Source of the DNA: Adiantum capillus-veneris
Taxonomy: Eukaryota; Streptophyta; Polypodiopsida; Polypodiales; Pteridaceae
Direction of reading: 5' to 3'
Length of the DNA stretch: 64,000 bases
NCBI GenBank assembly: GCA_014529385.2
Contig: CM043967.1
Location: forward strand, 84,450,278 to 84,514,277
Shown here: one piece after another, positions 11,835 to 22,793 of the stretch
How the letters are laid out: each line of letters starts with the position of its first letter
Position numbering within the stretch: position 1 is the stretch's first letter
Notes under the pieces: generated by a model
Databases searched by the model: none
What the model was told of the DNA's origin: nothing
Seen by the model: the letters and a program-made list of their open reading frames with translations, nothing else
Made by a program: the position numbers and the translations under genes

Positions 11835-12526
11835 GTTCACCCTACACCCATTAACTCATCCCACCATAGCCAGGCTCTTTGTAAGAGCATTTACTGGGTT
11901 GTCATCAGTGTGGATCCCTAGATAAGATCCAACCGCTTATCCGTCAATGCATCCCAAATGATATGATACCTCACCTCAATGTGCTTCAACTTAGAGTGAA
12001 ACAAAGGATTCCTTGCGAAAGCAACGACACTCTCGATTATCACAATGCAAGACTGAACCTGCTAAATGTCTAAGTCTCTCACTAGACGTGCCAACCATAT
12101 AGCTTCCTTGTTGGAATTTGATGCTGTAATGAACACAACCTCTTTAGTGGAAGAAGACGTACAATCTAGGAGAGATGACCTCCAAGAAATGGATCCTCCT
12201 GCAAATGTGTATGTTGCTAGATGTGGACCTCCTACTATCTTTGCAACATGCATAATCCACATCCGTGTAACAACATTAGATGCATTGCTATTACTGAACC
12301 ATAAGCACTTGCTTGTTTTACCTTCAAATACATGAGGGTATGCTTCATTGCTATCCAATGTTGCGTGCCTGGATCAACCATATACCAACCAATCACTCCC
12401 ATTGCAAATGCTATGTCTGGCCTTGTGGCTACCATAGCATACATGAGATTACCTAAGGCTGAAGAATATGGCACACTTGCCATTTTTGCTCTAACTTGCG
12501 AGAAACTTCTTGCTGAGTTTCAAATA
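11835..12526 (-). pseudogene. Copia RT C-terminus and RNase H fragment
   Basis: Minus-strand frames (12483-12235, 12358-12062 and on to about 11840) give SALGNLMYAMVATRPDIAFA, the end of copia RT. They continue with AGGSISWRSSLLDCTSSSTKE, a degraded RNase H core, and end with NPLFHSKLKHIEVRYH. Several frame changes and stops separate them. Protease, integrase and most of RT are missing, cut off near 12527 where an unrelated plus-strand LTR begins. It is not the same subfamily as CopC or CopD. Confidence 0.82.
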
Positions 12527-12876
<350 letters not shown>

Positions 12877-12888
12877 TGGTATCGGAAC
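12877..12888 (+). promoter_or_regulatory. Degenerate tRNA-Met primer-binding site
   Basis: TGGTATCGGAAC directly follows an LTR ending in CA. It is two mismatches from the canonical plant copia site. Confidence 0.6.
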
Positions 12889-14865
12889 TTTATGGTCATT
12901 GATCGTGGGAGGAACCACATGTTCTGAGAAGAGGAGCTATGGGAAAGAAGTCAATGCATTTTTTATCTAACGAGGAGCATGGTGTTAAAAAATGATCAAA
13001 GGAGAGCCTTAATGGAGAGTGATTTAAAACACTATAGCGTTTTGCCTATCGTTGGTTAGGGCTTGGATACGTAAGAGAAGCAGAACCACTAGTCAAGTAG
13101 CCAAGCAAAGTTGCTAATGGGGGTGACAAGAAAAGCAAATTCGTAGAGACCCGTGGTAATGAGCATTTTGAAACACCCTTCTTGCGGCTAGGCTACCATC
13201 TTGAGGTATACTTGACATTGCTTTCAATAGCACAACAAAATGGATAGGTCGGGAGGCACCCTGTGATGACATTGTGAAATGTTGACTTGAACGCTAGGCA
13301 TGAGGCACCCCTCAAAAACGTTCTCAAATGTTGCACCAAAGGAGGACATCTTGTGAAGCTTCAGGGAAGGTGTTGTGCAGTGCATTTTGAGATGCCCCTT
13401 GAGAAGGTGCTCAAGGGTTTGTGGTTAGCTTGATGACGAGATGTGTGAAACACGATGTAAGGCACTAGGAGGACTTCTTTAAAAGGCTACAATTTGATTA
13501 GCATTTTGAAACCCAAGGGCTCAAAGAGAGCATGTTTGTCTTATTTCTTAAGAGGCAACATGGTGAGAACCTCTGCAAAAGTGTAGTCTCAGTTTCTCAA
13601 GAAACAAAGGTGAACCAAATCAACCCGAAGCTATGGATAGGGCATTGAGCAATTCCCAGTTAGCTGCCTTGGCATGGAGGTCCTCAAGCGAGGTGGAGAT
13701 CCATTTGTCTCAAGATTGCATGGTTCGTGTTTTGAAAAAGGACAAACATACAATTCAAATGCACAAAAGAGAAAGGCATACATACCAAATGTGTGTGCTT
13801 GAATAGAAAGATTGATGTATCCTTAACCTTGCACAAAATGCCTTAAGGCTACACTAGTCAAGGTAAAAGCGATTGAAATATGGATGCAAAAGGGGGGTGG
13901 CTGAGGCAAGACTCAAGGGTAGAAAGTGTGGCTTAATGTGTGGCTCAATGGATCTCAATGCTTATGGCGAAGAGCCATGGTAATGTAGTAGCGAATGTTC
14001 TGTGGAGGTACAAGGCAGAGAAGGTAAGTTTTATTTTGTTAGGACAACGTGGTGTGAACGAGACTTAAGGTTATACTTTTTAACAATTTTTTTGTGAATT
14101 AGACAAAAATCAGCAACTTGTATCAAACTATTAATGATGGAAAATGGGCTACAACAAAGCTCTGTGATGCAATGGGAGGACCCGAGGGGTGTGATGTAGG
14201 TTCTCCAACAAGCCTGGCCTATGGGTTGTTGTTTGATAGTCTTTGGTGGATTGGCAATTTTGCTATTGAAGCAAGCGATGAAGTTGTGGTGGGACACGTT
14301 GTTGTGCAAGGTGGAAGCAAGATTTGAGTGTTGGTTCAACAACTCAATTGGCATTAAAAAATGACGGCCCTACTACAAGATGATTGTGAGAAACTGAGAG
14401 CCTTTGGTGATGACCGGTCAAGCTGATGACGAGGGCTTCTTGTGGTTGCAAGTTGAGTTAAAAAAATATTGGGGGCAGCGCCAGCGCATGAGATAGGTAG
14501 GCCCACCTTGTTGTTCTTAACATGTGATTTGGGCAGGTTTGTGGTATTGAGTCATGATTCCTTTATCCACGTGTAATGGCCAGTGCAAGTGGTTATGAAA
14601 TGATGAGGTGGGCATGCCCAATTGGATGCAAATAACAAAGAGTTGACTGGCTGTTTGGTGACAAAAGGCCTCTAGAGTCTTCCCAATTATGGGGTGGACT
14701 TCCACACACAAAAATAATAGGCACACACAATGAGCAATTGCTGATCATCCTGGTCTATCAAGAGCTCTTGCTAAGGGCTTCAAAGCACACAATTGTACAA
14801 TTGAAATGGGGTTTAATTTGAAATTGAAAATCAGAGAGAGATTTCACACACACACACACACACAG
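12889..14865. other. No recognisable gene; possible decayed interior of the 12527 LTR element
   Basis: About 2 kb without retroelement protein motifs. The longest frames (14031-14354 minus, 14118-14327 plus) overlap each other antisense and show no domain. A short (CA)n lies at 14845-14864. Confidence 0.4.
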
Positions 14866-15027
14866 AGTTGGAATTAGGGTTGCAGGGAAACACACACAGC
14901 TTAAAGAAGACAAAGGAAGCTCAAGGCACACAACAATGAGTGTATTACTTTGTGTCCAATGGAAAGATTAGATAGCCCTAGAGTGATGGACGTATATACA
15001 CTTCACTACCACATGTATATGGTAACA
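14866..15027 (-). repeat. CopD 3' LTR, internally deleted
   Basis: Matches the CopC LTR in reverse complement from GTTGGAATTAGGGTTGC to CACATGTATATGGTAACA. It is 162 bp rather than 227 because an internal block of about 65 bp after the TATATAC motif is missing. It abuts a PPT complement (ACTCCCCCCT, 15028-15037). Confidence 0.85.
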
Positions 15028-15490
15028 ACTCCCCCCTGGGAGTGATGCGGTGAACGAGAGCTGGCACATAGAGTATAGGGAAGTGCCATGCCCTGAGGAC
15101 ATGAGTAGTCCACAAAGGGGAGTAGGCCCAAAGCTGTTAACTTCTCACGAGACAATGCCTTTGTGAAAAGATTTGCAAGGCCGTCTTGTGTTGGCACATA
15201 AGCCAAGTTGCTCTTTCATGCTAAGAGTCTCTCACTGACATAGTGGTAATGCACCTCAATGTGCATGAAAAATTGAGTTCCTTGCAACTACAAATGCTCT
15301 CTCACTATCAATGTAGATGATGTTGGTAGTAGTGTCCTGTCTAACACCCAAATCAGCCATAAGGCTTCTTGCTCAACCATGATATACATAAACTGTCGAG
15401 CATGAAACAAAAACCACTCGTGGACACTCATGCGTCAAAAAAACTAGCCCAGTCTGAGTCTGAAAAAGCATGTAAATCTGGTGGAAATGA

Positions 15491-15491
<1 letters not shown>

Positions 15492-15529
<38 letters not shown>

Positions 15530-15540
15530 ACCCCCCTCCC
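15492..15540. repeat. C/G homopolymer expansion inside CopD RNase H
   Basis: About 38 consecutive C, then A, CCCCCC, T and more C. In CopC the same codons hold only six or seven G (42399-42405), so the tract grew from a short coding G run. Confidence 0.93.
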
Positions 15541-17593
15541 CCCACCGAGATAAAACAACCCAAGATGTAAAGTGTCACTCAAGTAGCAAAAGATTCGCTT
15601 GATAGCCTGCCGATGCTTAAACCCTGTGTTATGCATAAATTTGATGACCCGTGAGACTGCAAACTAAATATCGGGCCTTGTGTTGCTTACATAAATAAGG
15701 CATCCAACAACAGTTTGGTAAATAGTGACATCGGCAGGATCACTAGCATCATGAAGACTCAATTTCAAACCTATTTCCATCGAAGTGGCAATAGGTTTGC
15801 AATCCTCAAGTTCAAACTTACATAACAATGTTTCTATGTTACTTTTATGATGCAAGGTAATACGACCATCACATTGCTTAAATTGTATACCCAACTAATG
15901 ATGTAACAACCCCAAATCTTTCATCTTGAAGCAGCATTTAATCAACCTTAAATTCAACAATATGGACCAGTGGTCAGCAAATCATCCGCATATAGAACGA
16001 CAATGAGAAGTACATCACCCTCATGCTTTACATACAATGTGATTTCTGTTGGACTGTTACAAAAGCCTCGTTTGATCAAACGAGTGTTAGCTTTCTCATA
16101 CCAAGCATAAGGAGATTGCTTCATACAAAGCTCTTACATTTGCACACTTTAGCTTCCTGCCCTTTAATGACAAATCCGTGAGGCCGCATTACATAAACTT
16201 CGTCAAATATGTCACCATTTAAGAAAGTAGTAACAATATCTGATTGATGTACATCCAATCCAAAATGAGCTGGCCAATCCACATAGAAAACGCACAATAG
16301 TAATATGACAAGTAGGAGGAAAAGTCTCTTCATAATCTATGCCTTTTTACTGTGCATAACCATTTGCAACAAGTTGAGCCTTATAGCAATCAATCTCACC
16401 ATCCGGCTTGTGTTTCAGCTTGTAAACCCACTTCATACCAATGGCCTTTTTGCCAGGAGGCAAATCACGTAAAGTCCATGTGTCATTTTCTATAAGTGCA
16501 TCATATTCTAATTGCATGGCAGCCATCCAATTTTCATAATTATATGCTTCATCAAAAGATAGAGGTTCCTCAACATCACATAACCTAGAAACAACCAAAG
16601 CATAACAATATGATGAATAAGATGCATGGCGAGAACCTGAACGAGTATGACTAGACAAAGGTACATCCAATTTACTGTCACACAAAGTATGAACCAACCA
16701 TTTTGGCATACCTCTAGCCTGATCATTCTCAACCCTTTCCTCATCAAGTACATTGTGTGCATCTGCATGAGAAATTGGATGATCGGTAACATTTTCAAAA
16801 ACCCCTATAGGATGTACATTTGCCTCATTTGAATTTACATTCAAACTTCCACCACTGAAAAGAGGCAACAAATTGTCATAAATGTCCTTTGAGCTAACAA
16901 TACTGTCTCTAGTACATGACAACAAGGGCTGAACAAAATCTTCCACAAACACAACATCTCGTGAAACCAAGATACACTTTGTTTGCAGATGGTACAACCT
17001 GCAACCTTTTCTTTTAGCACTTCAACCAACAAAAATGCATTTGAGAGTCTTATCATCCAAATTTTGCGCTGCATTTGTGGCACCAAAGCATTAGCCAAAC
17101 AACAAAAAATGCGCATGTGCTCAATAGAAGGCTTTCTATCGTGCCATGCTTCATAAGGATTCATAGATTGCAAAGCTTCTGTAGGACACATGTTAAGTAC
17201 ATAAGTGGCACACATGATAGCCTCGAGCCAAAACGAATGTGGCAAAGCTTGACTTTTGACCATACATCATGTCATTTTCATAAGCGATCGGTTTTTCCTT
17301 TCATCAACACCATTTTGTTGAGGTGTATACGAAACTGTACATTGGTGTTTTACCCCATGACTATCCAAAAATGCATTAAATTCATGAGACATATACTCCT
17401 CGCCTCGATCAGAACTAAGGGTGCCCATAGTACATTTAGAGACATTTTCAGCCTCATCCAAAAATTGCTTGAAGCACATAAACACTTCGGACTTCGCCTT
17501 AAGCGGATACACCCATGCATGCCTAGATTAGTCATCAATGAAAGTAACTAAGTAAAGGTAATTGCCCAAGGAAGGAGGTTGCATGGGCCCACA

Positions 17594-17598
17594 AACAT
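17594..17598. repeat. Left half of the GypA target duplication (AACAT)
   Basis: The five bases before the GypA LTR. The matching copy on the right is lost because GypA's other LTR is truncated at 47136. Confidence 0.5.
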
Positions 17599-17822
17599 TG
17601 TGCACTTTGCAGCACGTGTTGGAGGCTGGGAACTTGCCTGTGCACTGTGTGCGAGCCTCGGAAGGCTGCAAGCACACAACCAGACAGTCCTAGCAAGCTC
17701 AAAGAAACAATGGTGTGTCACGTACCGCTCAATGCTTCCGTCGTGAAGGATCCCGTGCTACGAAGAATAAGGGGCCGCCGTCGATTCCGCGCTCAACTGC
17801 CTTGCCACCACCATGCTTGATC

Positions 17823-17898
<76 letters not shown>

Positions 17899-17899
17899 G

Positions 17900-17968
<69 letters not shown>

Positions 17969-18259
17969 ACCCATGAGCACACGAAGGAGAAGGAGACAGT
18001 GATGGAGCATTCTTAGCTTGCACCTGCAAGAATGAGGATTTTTAGGTCAAATGGACCTTTTATAAGAGTTTGACCAATTGACACATGGACCCCCACAATG
18101 GCCGATCGTTGCAAAACTACTGTAAAAATAAGATAAGTGGTGTGCCTCTCATCGATGATCACCTACACACCTATTGGATTGATAACCTCGTTCCATGACT
18201 CAATCAAATAAATAATAAGATGTCCGTCAAAGGTGATAGGGTGTTCGTGAGGGTTAACA
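17599..18259 (-). repeat. GypA 3' LTR
   Basis: Plus-strand reading TGTGCACTTTGCAGCACG to GGGTTAACA, followed one base later by the PPT complement. It matches 46586-47136 throughout, apart from repeat lengths. It contains (CT)n at 17822-17895 and (AC)n at 17902-17968, which generate meaningless frames. Confidence 0.9.
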
Positions 18260-18261
18260 TA

Positions 18262-18272
18262 CCCCCCTTCCT
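18262..18272 (-). promoter_or_regulatory. GypA polypurine tract
   Basis: CCCCCCTTCCT on the plus strand (AGGAAGGGGGG on the coding strand), two bases from the LTR. An identical tract is next to the GypB LTR at 23774-23784. PPTs prime plus-strand DNA synthesis. Confidence 0.85.
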
Positions 18273-19139
18273 GATGTAGATTCCGTCCTCGAAAGCTATT
18301 GAGATGAAGCCCGTTCGTCGAGGTGGAAGAGCATCCGAGTTTGAATGTCCTTAGCCTTCTTCAATCACTGCAAAATCAACCAAAATTGGCACACTAATGG
18401 CATTCTTATATACAATTAAAAAGCATATGCAGTTGTAGGTACACAAATTGATTGATAACAGAATATTAAACAATTTTTCAGTAGTAAACATTAAACTGTA
18501 ATATAATCAAACGCATATGAAATTATAAAGGTAAAAAACTAAACAAGTTTGGGGTTGTTAATTTAATAGTCGAGAGGCACTAGAGGTCGACTATTAATAC
18601 CATGGGCAAGCTTCTCGCGAGAGCAAAGTATTTCATGTTTGAGGGCTGACTACAGGCTATAGTATGGTCAATTAAGCTGTTTAATCGCGAGAGCAAAGTA
18701 TTTCATGTTCGAGGGCTGACTAAAAGCTACACCTAGAAGACCTTGTAGTTAAGCTATGATGAAAGGAATTTCTCATGAAATCATCACCTGACTTATTCCC
18801 TTTTCTTTGACCCCCCAAAGTTTTTTCACATTGATTCAATTCTTGATGTGTGTGCTTATTTTGTATGCCTTGGGCTTTTTGCTTTTCAAGGAAAAGCGTC
18901 CACATTGGGAACCTCTAGGGCTCTAGTACCATAGGTAATACATGTGAGTGAAGTACCAAATCAAGTTGAGATTTCTCTTCCAGCTTAAGCTTTTACATTG
19001 TTGCACTTTGATTTTTGTTTGTAGGCACCAACATTTATTGAACACAATCAAACAACATAAGGATCCTAACCTAATTATTTGCACCCCCTAGAGAGTCAAG
19101 GGAACAGGATATTGAATAGATGGGCGGGTAGCCCTAGGT
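18273..19139 (-). other. GypA 3' untranslated region
   Basis: It is homologous for several hundred bases to GypB 23785-24480, so it is a family feature rather than random sequence. It contains a direct duplication with 70-bp spacing (18616 and 18686; unit begins CGCGAGAGCAAAGTATTTCA) that GypB has only once. No coding signal was seen. Confidence 0.7.
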
Positions 19140-19553
19140 CTAAACCCCATCCTCGTCATCGTCGAGAAAAACAAAGTCATCATCCATGAGACCATACGTG
19201 CCATCCGTGTAATCATGTAACTCTTCCTCATCATTAGAGACACAAATGTTCACTAAGAATGTCACTAGACGTCTATAGTCATCTTGGTCAAATGGGTAAG
19301 CTTGTGCAATCGGAGAGACACTCTCTACTAAGTAGGGATCAGTCGTGGTCAAGAGATGTATCAGCCATTCTAGTTCCTCAATATTCTCACACGCTAGCGT
19401 ATCTACCAAATCCCATTCACAGGCAAGCACCGGGTAGACTATGTGAAACACTTGTGAGAAGTAAAGAGGGTACCTCTCACCCAAGGTAGGAGTGGATGAC
19501 TCTAGCATACTAGCCATATCTATACACACAGATAGATGATGGTTAGGGTGCAA
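19140..19553 (-). CDS. Acidic ORF of 137 codons at the 3' end of GypA, function unknown
   Basis: An uninterrupted minus-strand frame. The first Met opens MHPNHHLSVCIDMASML; an internal Met (MASML) 12 residues in could be the true start. The protein is rich in Asp and Glu and ends with an acidic tail (DDDFVFLDDDEDGV). It has no predicted membrane segment, zinc motif or similarity I recognise. It lies between the post-integrase coding region and the 3' UTR, where some plant gypsy elements carry an extra or env-like gene. The equivalent part of GypB (about 24500-25400) has no comparable frame. It could be an element accessory protein or a chance survivor. Confidence 0.45.
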   Translation of the reverse strand: MHPNHHLSVCIDMASMLESSTPTLGERYPLYFSQVFHIVYPVLACEWDLVDTLACENIEELEWLIHLLTTTDPYLVESVSPIAQAYPFDQDDYRRLVTFLVNICVSNDEEELHDYTDGTYGLMDDDFVFLDDDEDGV

Positions 19554-19814
19554 ATATTATAAGGGTCATGTTAAAAGGTCGTGTCCTTGTGCATAATGTG
19601 TTTTTATGATTTTGGGTCATGTACTAGAACTTGTAGGTTTCTAGATTTTTGCTTGGTGGCTCTTGCTCTTTTAATTTTTAATTTTTGTTTTTGTGAGTAT
19701 AAGGCTGTATATATACATTCCCTAAGATTGGGAGATTGAGATGTCAGGGAGGAAGGTTAAGAGCAGAGCAAGTGAATGATGGATGTTAGAACACTCCCCT
19801 CTTCCTTGGGTGGA

Positions 19815-20129
19815 TCATACCTTTTGGAACAATGTCGTCACCTTTTGAAACCAATTGTTCCAAGTTGTCATCGGTGAAGACTTTGACCAATAGTTTTCTA
19901 CCGTCCTAGGTGTTTCATCTAGTTGCAAGGGTGGTAAGGTACTCTCCCATGATTTTATTTGCAACGATGTTGTAGGTGGTGAACTTAGAACGGGAGGTGC
20001 AGATTCTTTCTTATTTGTATAAATTTGTACAATGGTAGGTGGAGGTAGTGTTGAAGCTTCTATTTCCATATATGAACTACATGAAGAGCAAGAAGCTTTA
20101 TTTGTATTTTCTATAATTGAGTCAAACAA
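19815..20129 (-). CDS. GypA post-integrase ORF, C-terminal part (WESTLPPLQLDE protein)
   Basis: A 104-codon minus-strand frame with the sequence KSWESTLPPLQLDETPRTVENYW near its middle and a Trp-rich end (NNWFQKV). The GypB counterpart at 25420-25635 has RSWESTIPPLQLDEAPKVIENYW, so the segment is conserved between subfamilies. That argues it was under coding constraint. It probably belongs to the same protein as 20149-20739, separated by a stop near 20130-20148. No family is recognised. Confidence 0.55.
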   Translation of the reverse strand: MFDSIIENTNKASCSSCSSYMEIEASTLPPPTIVQIYTNKKESAPPVLSSPPTTSLQIKSWESTLPPLQLDETPRTVENYWSKSSPMTTWNNWFQKVTTLFQKV

Positions 20130-20148
20130 AACAAGTCGTTCAAACTAG

Positions 20149-20739
20149 CTAAGGATCATGTGTATAGTGTTCTATGATCTTTCCTTTCCCACGATCTTCA
20201 ATCGGTTTTATCGTTACAAGATTAGACTCACATGAGTCAGGTGACAGGCAAGAACAAAATTTACGTTTTGGCACCCAGATTTGATCATTTCCTTCATAGT
20301 AGCTTTGGGCTTCCAATAGTTGTTTAGGAATCCAACGCAACATTTTCTTACATTTATGGGAGCGAGTGGGGCATCTCTTACAAGGTTCATGTTTTTTAGC
20401 ATAAAAAGTTGTCGCTAAAGAAGCTTTAGGGACCCATTTGTATGTTTTCTTAGTTATATTGCGATGGGTCTTGTGTGTCTCATTTTTTGCTTCAACTACA
20501 GAAGTTGAAGCTCTAGAGAGTTGGGTTATAGGGACATATGGTTCAACCTCCTGGACATGCAATGTTTTGGCTTTTATTTCCTCAAAAGGTAATATCTCAA
20601 GGACTATGGCTTGAGTGGCAGGGCTTAGAGTTGGTTTTTGCGTTGTGACACTCCCAATCCCCCAATCAATAGTGCATTTGGTTGCTATCATCCACGTGCG
20701 TCCTATGTTTATATTGCCTTCCATAGTTCCAGCAGGCAT
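20149..20739 (-). CDS. GypA post-integrase protein with WVPK repeats and Cys-rich segments
   Basis: 196 codons on the minus strand. The N-terminus (MPAGTMEGNINIGRTWMIATKCTIDWG) looks like the second half of a retropepsin fold whose first half is at 20791-20997. Next comes a linker with Glu/Thr-rich sequence, then three occurrences of a W-[VI]-P-K motif (KKTYKWVPKASL, RWIPKQLL, QIWVPKRKF) interleaved with basic Cys-containing stretches (CKRCPTRSHKCKK, CSCLSPDSC). GypB keeps the same region (28693-29160), so it is a family trait. The Cys/His spacing suggests metal or nucleic-acid binding, but I recognise no domain. Confidence 0.6.
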   Translation of the reverse strand: MPAGTMEGNINIGRTWMIATKCTIDWGIGSVTTQKPTLSPATQAIVLEILPFEEIKAKTLHVQEVEPYVPITQLSRASTSVVEAKNETHKTHRNITKKTYKWVPKASLATTFYAKKHEPCKRCPTRSHKCKKMLRWIPKQLLEAQSYYEGNDQIWVPKRKFCSCLSPDSCESNLVTIKPIEDRGKGKIIEHYTHDP

Positions 20740-20997
20740 GACTAAAAAGTCTTAAGCTACAAACCCATTGTCATAACTGACAGAAGTATGCTAGATTGCA
20801 AAAATCGCATTTTTTTTCTTATTGATACCCTTGACTTGGATAGTACTCTCATATAGAGATGGATTTCTTAATTGACACCACACCCCATATGATAGCAAAT
20901 TATATTTAGCACCCGTGTCCAATAAGGCATTATATATCAATTTCCCATAGGTGCTATTTAGCTCAATAGGGTATCGTAGAGGTGTGTCAGAGTCCAA
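20640..20997 (-). pseudogene. Second aspartic-protease-like domain of GypA, downstream of integrase
   Basis: On the minus strand 20997-20791 reads PIELNSTYGKLIYNALLDTGAKYNLLS: a hydrophobic strand followed by the catalytic triplet Asp-Thr-Gly and a loop typical of retropepsins. After a stop near 20791 and a second near 20755, 20739-20640 supplies NINIGRTWMIATKCTIDWG, which matches the C-terminal hydrophobic-hydrophobic-Gly strand (ILGRPWL...IDW in many retroelement proteases). GypA also has an ordinary protease upstream of RT (37069-37464, triplet DGG), so this is a second copy in an unusual place. GypB lacks it. Two stops break it here. Confidence 0.6.
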
Positions 20998-21199
20998 CCA
21001 ATCATCCTCTGTTTCAATGTGGAATGCATGTGTAACTCCAAGGTTGGCCTCTCGTTGGCGTCTTATACGTTGTTGCCACTCCTTAGCCGCAGCTTGAGCT
21101 TGTATTCTTTCAATTCTGCTTGTGCCTTGGTTGCCTTTTTTTGATGGATGGCATGTAGCTCCTCTTGGTTTAAAGGATCATAATATCTTTTAAATTTGC

Positions 21200-22160
21200 T
21201 CCCATTGAGGAATCCAATGGTTCAACTCCATCAAGTTTCCACACGAATGGTACCTTCTTGTGGGGTGATTTCACATACTCTATATGGTCCTTTTCCTTCA
21301 TATTTCAACTTTTTTTTTTCCGTTATGCACTCCATACATAAGGACTTTATCACCAACGTTGATATCTTTGTTCTTTAGATGACGGTCAAACCATTTCTTT
21401 CTCCTATCTTTCTCCACAAGTGCATTTTGCACAGCCAATTACCTTTCTTCATCTAACCTCTCAAGAATATATAAACGCTCAACTAAAGGGTTACCATCCC
21501 AGCCTTCTTGTGAAGCTACCCGTAGACTAGGAATTACAAACTCCCATGGCATAACTGCTTCTTGGTGGCCATATACCATTTTGAATGGTGTACAATTAAT
21601 AGCCACTTTGTAAGAAGTACGATATGCCCATAGAGCTGATGTCAGCTTCAAATCCCAATCTGTGCGATGAGCTTCCATTGTTTTGGTCAAGATAGAAATT
21701 AAGGTCTTGTTAGTGCTCTCAGCTTAGCCATTTGCTCATGGGTAATACGATGTAGACTTATAGTGAGCTATCATGAAGTTTGTTGTGAGTTCCTTTATCA
21801 CTCCATTTATAAAATGAGTACCATTGTCACTCACAATCTCAAAGGGACAACCAAATCTTGTAATAATGTTCTCAAAGAGAAACTTGGCAGTTGACCTTGC
21901 ATCAGCCTTGCGTGTTGCCTTGGCTTCCGTCCACTTTGTCACATAGTCAGTGGCAACAATAATATATCGAGATTGAGTGTTACAAGCTACCAGACTAATT
22001 GGGCCTACAAAGTCTAAACCCCATTTTTCAAATGGTTGAGTCACTTTAATAGGATGTAAGGGCATCTTATCCTTTTGTTGTGTGAAATTGTAACGTTGGC
22101 ATTCATCACACCCTTTTGCAAAAAAGTGATGCATCCTTGAATAAGGTAGGCCACCAATAG
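21200..22160 (-). pseudogene. GypA integrase
   Basis: The minus-strand frame 22134-21736 holds the zinc-binding Cys pair (CDECQRY) and the first two catalytic positions (WGLDFVGPI and IVSDNGTHF). 21735-21439 continues as YYP-stop-ANG-stop-AES, keeping the catalytic Glu despite two stops, and then KMVYGHQEAVMPWEF. The C-terminus runs to about 21200 and includes GPYRVCEITP and the ending LKRYYDPLNQEELHA. The His pair lies in the preceding frame (GHFSGKVTAKKM), so a frameshift sits near 22106-22134. Integrase would insert element DNA into the nucleus genome. All three acidic residues remain. Confidence 0.85.
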
Positions 22161-22792
22161 CCTAATTGCAACATCTTTTTAGCGGTTACTTTCCCTGAGA
22201 AATGTCCTCTGGCTATACCTATATGGGCTTCTTGCAGTATGTATAAATACTCATCCTCAGGAGCACAACGTCTAAGAATATCGTCCTTTCCTAGCTTGTA
22301 GAGAGTTCCTGCAATTAGAGAATAAGGTTCACATTCCTTTAACAGTTTTTGAGCTATATCCTTACGAAGCTCTTTGGGTGAAAAATCGTTAACTAAAAAG
22401 TTCACAATCTTCTCACTCCATTCAGGCATGGTCTTGATTAGGAATAGGGGAGTATCATGCAATTCACCATCAATTTCAGTAGGGGCTTCACCACTGGATA
22501 TGCGAGACAAATGATCCACCATTACATGTCTTTTATCGGGTCTCACCACAATAGTAAAATCAAACTCAAGAAGAATTAACAACCATCGTGTAATTCTTCT
22601 CGTGGAACAAGGTCTATTTACCAGATACAACAATGCTTGATGATCAACATAGATAACAAACTTGTTGGCAAGAAGGTAGTAGTGAAATTTCTTCCTTGCG
22701 TAAATCATAGCTAAACCTTCCCTCTCTGTAGTGGTGTAGTTTCTCTCATCATCATTTAATTGATGACCTGTAAAGCTAATGGGGTAGTCCAA
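22161..22792 (-). pseudogene. GypA RNase H domain and connection to integrase
   Basis: The minus-strand frame starts MDYPISFTGHQLNDDERNYTTTEREGLAMIYA, where the Glu is the RNase H acid, and continues VIYVDHQALLYLVNRPCSTRRITRW with the next Asp. The tether (KRHVMVDHLSR) and the integrase N-terminal His region follow. It degrades the RNA strand during reverse transcription. It is separated from RT (23186-22794) by a short break. Confidence 0.85.
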
Positions 22793-22793
22793 T

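Larger units (their letters stand above)
15040..17598 (-). pseudogene. CopD pol: integrase, reverse transcriptase, RNase H (3' part of polyprotein)
   Basis: Read right to left, 17512-17267 holds the integrase core (SSDRGEEY with the second Asp, then QQNGV-ERKN with the Glu). Integrase C-terminal and linker follow at 17263-16347. RT begins within 16997-16347 (NDTWTLRDLPPGKKAIGMKW) and continues through 16333-16121. A YADD box is encoded near 15990, and RT ends at 15894-15664. RNase H spans 15636-15006 and finishes GLLPFVD before the PPT. Several frames are needed, and a long G tract interrupts RNase H. The enzyme set would copy element RNA and integrate it, but this copy cannot be translated as one protein. 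Confidence 0.88.

Noticed and set aside
14031-14354. Minus-strand 107-codon frame
   Set aside because: Overlapped antisense by another frame; no motif; in a region without coding features.
17715-18029. Frames with Ser-Leu, His-Thr or Cys-Val repeats
   Set aside because: They lie in the GypA LTR microsatellites.
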